From positions 1 to 7,508 of the forward strand of contig JBPOJE010000090.1 of NCBI GenBank assembly GCA_052033935.1: DNA of 7,508 bases, read 5' to 3'. The notes below the pieces were generated by a model, which was not told where the DNA came from, did no database searches, and saw only the letters and a program-made list of their open reading frames with translations. This stretch comes from JAGVUD01 sp052033935 (lineage in GTDB: Bacteria > Armatimonadota > UBA5829 > DSUL01). The translations under genes were made by a program, and so were the position numbers. This document shows positions 5,678-7,508 of the stretch, one piece after another. Position 1 is the first letter of the stretch. Each line of letters opens with the position of its first letter.

Positions 5678-7269
5678 CGGGGCGTCCCCGGCGCGGGGAA
5701 TGGCGCTGGCTCCTTCGCCCGCGCGAGCGCCGCGCGAAGCCGGACGACTGCCGCCGCCATCGCCGCATAGTATATGGCGATCCACACAACTCCCGGCGAC
5801 GGGATATTGACCTGCGCGAACGCCAGTCCGCCAATCGTGTTCACAACCCATGCCACCGCCGCCGCGAGACCGTACACCACCTGCGTCAGCGCCCAGTCCA
5901 GGCCCGGTATCCAGAAAAGGAAGCTGAGCGCCACGGACGCCACGAACAGCCATTCAGCGAGCGCCGCGACGGCCATGTTCGCCGGGAGAGACACAAGCGA
6001 CAGCCGGCTGAAGTAGTGCGCGATGATCGGCAGCGTCGCGATGGTGGCTGCCGAGGTCACCACCGCCACGTCCATCAGATGCCGCAGGAGCCGCCCGGCG
6101 GGCGTCAGCCTCTGTCCGGGGGTGCTTCGTACAGCCGACCACGCGTGGAACGGGGGAACGATGGCGATGATGCTCGCCACCGCGGCGAAACTGAGCTGGA
6201 AGCCGATGTCGGCGATGGCGAGCGGTTTGAACAGCAGGATCAGAAAAGCCGTGCCGAACAGAACCGCGAGCATGGACGCTGGCCTCCCGAGTATCAGCGC
6301 GCCCAGAAAGAGGCTTGCGCCCACGCCCGCGCGGACGATGGACGGCTTCGCGCCTACCATCAGCACATAGAATCCGACGAGGCCGATCACCAGCGCCAGC
6401 GCCGGGATTCGCGGGGCTTTCATCCGCCTCAGAAGTCCGTGCCAGAAAATGGTGACGATGAGCGCGCAGTTGAAGCCGGAGGCGGCAAGCAGGTGCAGCG
6501 TGCCGCTGCGCGTGAAGTTCTCGATCAGGTCCGCGGGCACAAGTGTGTAGCTGCCGAGGAGCATGCCGGATACCAGGCCCGCTTCCTGTTCGGGCAGCCT
6601 GTTGCCAAAGAGACCGCACAGCGCCTTGCCGGCCGCTGCGGCCCAGCGCATGGCACCTGATCCGCCGGGCGCGTCAAGCAGCATCAGGGAGCCCGGGTCG
6701 TCCGTCCACATCTCGCAGAAGACGCCCTGGCGGGCAAGGTAGCGCTCGAACGAGAACTCGCCGGGGTTTCTGCCCGTTGGCGGGCGGGTCACTCGTCCTC
6801 CGAACCGCAGCGTCTGGCCGTACTCCAGGCTGTCACCGTGCGTGCGAAGCAGCACGACCGCCGCTTCCCGCGCGAGGTTGAGTGAGATCGTGCCCGTGAC
6901 CGGGGTGTCGTGCCGCGCCGAGACGATGTCCGTCACCCGCACCATCACGTGCACTCGTCCCGGGCGGATGGCCGGGTCGCTGCAGATGTAGCCCTCCAGC
7001 ACCACCGGGCCGCGCCGCCCCGCGAGTCGCGAGATGTCCCACGGCCCCGGTGTCTGCACCATCGCCGCGCGCGCCACACCCAGCAGTGCGACGGCGGTCA
7101 GCAGCACTGTCCACGATCGCTGCCCGCAAGCGAGCGAATATAGCGCCGCCGCGCACCCGATGCCGCAGGCGGCCATTCCCGCGAAGGGCGCCACCGACGT
7201 CCACATGGCGAGCACGCACCCCGCCGCGAAGGCGAGGGTGACGGGAATGATCGGCCGCTCGGCAAACAT
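5674..7269 (-). CDS. comEC: ComEC/Rec2 DNA-uptake channel, lacking the C-terminal MBL domain
   Basis: A 531-residue polytopic inner-membrane protein. ComEC carries single-stranded DNA into the cytosol during natural transformation. Residues 1-190 match the N-terminal part: membrane segments from 'RPIIPVTLAFAAGCVLAMW', then an OB-like periplasmic region with 'NPGEFSFERYLARQGVFC' (168-185). Residues about 225-500 are the Competence domain: 'SGTLHLLAASGFN' (255-267; many relatives have SGLHV), 'KPSIVRAGV' (308-316), 'DIGFQLSF' (354-361), and 'ATLPIIAHYF' followed by 'SRLSLVSLPAN' (411-431). Many full-length ComEC proteins are about 700-850 residues because an MBL domain follows; here it is a separate overlapping gene. 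ATG 7269 fits the family N-terminus, although no good ribosome site precedes it and a 7-bp inverted repeat flanks the start codon. No other com genes are in the window, so competence is inferred, not shown. Confidence 0.93.
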   Translation of the reverse strand: MFAERPIIPVTLAFAAGCVLAMWTSVAPFAGMAACGIGCAAALYSLACGQRSWTVLLTAVALLGVARAAMVQTPGPWDISRLAGRRGPVVLEGYICSDPAIRPGRVHVMVRVTDIVSARHDTPVTGTISLNLAREAAVVLLRTHGDSLEYGQTLRFGGRVTRPPTGRNPGEFSFERYLARQGVFCEMWTDDPGSLMLLDAPGGSGAMRWAAAAGKALCGLFGNRLPEQEAGLVSGMLLGSYTLVPADLIENFTRSGTLHLLAASGFNCALIVTIFWHGLLRRMKAPRIPALALVIGLVGFYVLMVGAKPSIVRAGVGASLFLGALILGRPASMLAVLFGTAFLILLFKPLAIADIGFQLSFAAVASIIAIVPPFHAWSAVRSTPGQRLTPAGRLLRHLMDVAVVTSAATIATLPIIAHYFSRLSLVSLPANMAVAALAEWLFVASVALSFLFWIPGLDWALTQVVYGLAAAVAWVVNTIGGLAFAQVNIPSPGVVWIAIYYAAMAAAVVRLRAALARAKEPAPFPAPGTPR

Positions 7270-7288
7270 CTCAAATGGGCTTTTGCCG
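7260..7288 (-). promoter_or_regulatory. Inverted repeat enclosing the comEC start codon
   Basis: On the minus strand CGGCAAA (7288-7282) and TTTGCCG (7266-7260) are reverse complements separated by 15 bases that contain the ATG at 7269. In the mRNA this would put the start codon at the edge of a hairpin loop and could limit translation. Seven pairs only; low confidence. Confidence 0.2.
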
Positions 7289-7508
7289 CGCGGGTCAGGA
7301 ATCCCTGCCTGTCGCGCAAGAACGATGGGGGTGGGATGGATCGGTGGCGGACAAATTGCACTTGCGGCCTTTGGTTTCGTCCACTGCTGTCCAAGATAGC
7401 TCAGGCAGCTCCATTTTGGACGGGTTTTTGAGCTTGGGAATCATCTCCGCAGCCTGAAACCGGATATCTACCCCCCCTTTCCCGGAACAGTTCGAAGTCG
7501 TAGTATCC
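7270..7508. other. Region upstream of comEC; possible tail of another minus-strand gene
   Basis: No complete gene is evident. On the minus strand, one frame runs from the right edge to a TGA at 7401-7403 and begins GYYDFELFRERGG, which looks protein-like. A second frame is open from 7507 to a TGA at 7295-7297 (70 codons), but its third positions are less GC-rich than those of the real genes here. The third frame stops at 7468-7470. A run of seven C at 7471-7477 separates the protein-like start from the rest and is a place where a frameshift or sequencing slip could join the frames. The interval is visibly lower in GC than the genes and contains the hairpin at 7389-7421. I cannot identify a product. 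Confidence 0.25.
7389..7429 (+). terminator. 13-bp bulged hairpin followed by TTTTT
   Basis: Left arm 7389-7401 (GTCCAAGATAGCT) pairs with right arm 7407-7421 (AGCT, two bulged C, then ATTTTGGAC) around loop CAGGC: 13 pairs with one G-T. GGG and five T (7425-7429) follow on the plus strand, the form of an intrinsic terminator reading rightwards. No plus-strand gene that needs it is visible to the left, so it may instead be a leader structure of the comEC transcript or the end of a small RNA. Confidence 0.4.

Noticed and set aside
5678..5953. A 92-residue N-terminal extension of the MBL-like protein
   Set aside because: It lies inside comEC in another frame and has low-complexity Gly/Arg-rich sequence. 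The ATG at 5677 gives an ATGA overlap and a proper membrane anchor.
6016..6660. Plus-strand open frame of 214 codons opposite comEC
   Set aside because: The composition is that of a high-GC shadow frame (Arg, Gln, Glu, His-rich) and comEC motifs cover the whole stretch on the other strand.
7098..7394. Minus-strand open frame of 98 codons upstream of and overlapping comEC
   Set aside because: It is out of frame with comEC, Arg/Ser/Pro-rich without any motif, and covers the ComEC N-terminal membrane segment.

Overview
The window is GC-rich bacterial chromosomal DNA with tightly packed genes. An LptD-type outer-membrane barrel protein points to a diderm (Gram-negative-type) bacterium. The Ig-like repeat protein at the left end resembles modules I associate with Acidobacteriota and similar environmental phyla, but I cannot fix the phylum from sequence alone. 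I see no tRNA, rRNA, insertion sequence, phage gene or CRISPR array.

Layout, left to right. (1) At 2-1087 (+) is the 3' end of a secreted repeat protein with an exact 211-residue tandem period. (2) At 1174-2064 (+) is an NADP-type beta-hydroxyacid dehydrogenase (3-hydroxyisobutyrate dehydrogenase / tartronate semialdehyde reductase family). It is preceded by a TATAAT box and a 13-codon leader reading frame whose stop overlaps its ATG. (3) At 2069-4165 (-) is an LptD/OstA-like outer-membrane protein carrying an extra N-terminal bacterial Ig-like (Big_1/invasin-type) domain. (4) At 4286-4804 (+) is an exported TlpA/ResA-type thioredoxin with a WCPPC site, divergent from the LptD-like gene. (5) At 4886-5677 (-) and 5674-7269 (-) is a two-gene operon: comEC (DNA-uptake channel, lacking its usual C-terminal domain) followed, with an ATGA overlap, by a separate membrane-anchored protein. 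That second protein aligns with the missing ComEC metallo-beta-lactamase domain but has lost its metal ligands. (6) At 7270-7508 is a leader region with a strong hairpin and possibly the tail of another gene.

The genes do not form one pathway. The common theme is the cell envelope: surface Ig-like protein, outer-membrane LPS-assembly-like barrel, periplasmic thiol oxidoreductase and DNA-uptake channel. Two loci deserve most attention. One is the split ComEC, whose detached MBL-fold domain looks catalytically dead (HxHxDH has become RAEPDA). The other is the Big_1-OstA-LptD fusion, whose promoter faces a second copy of the same nine-base extended -10 sequence on the opposite strand.
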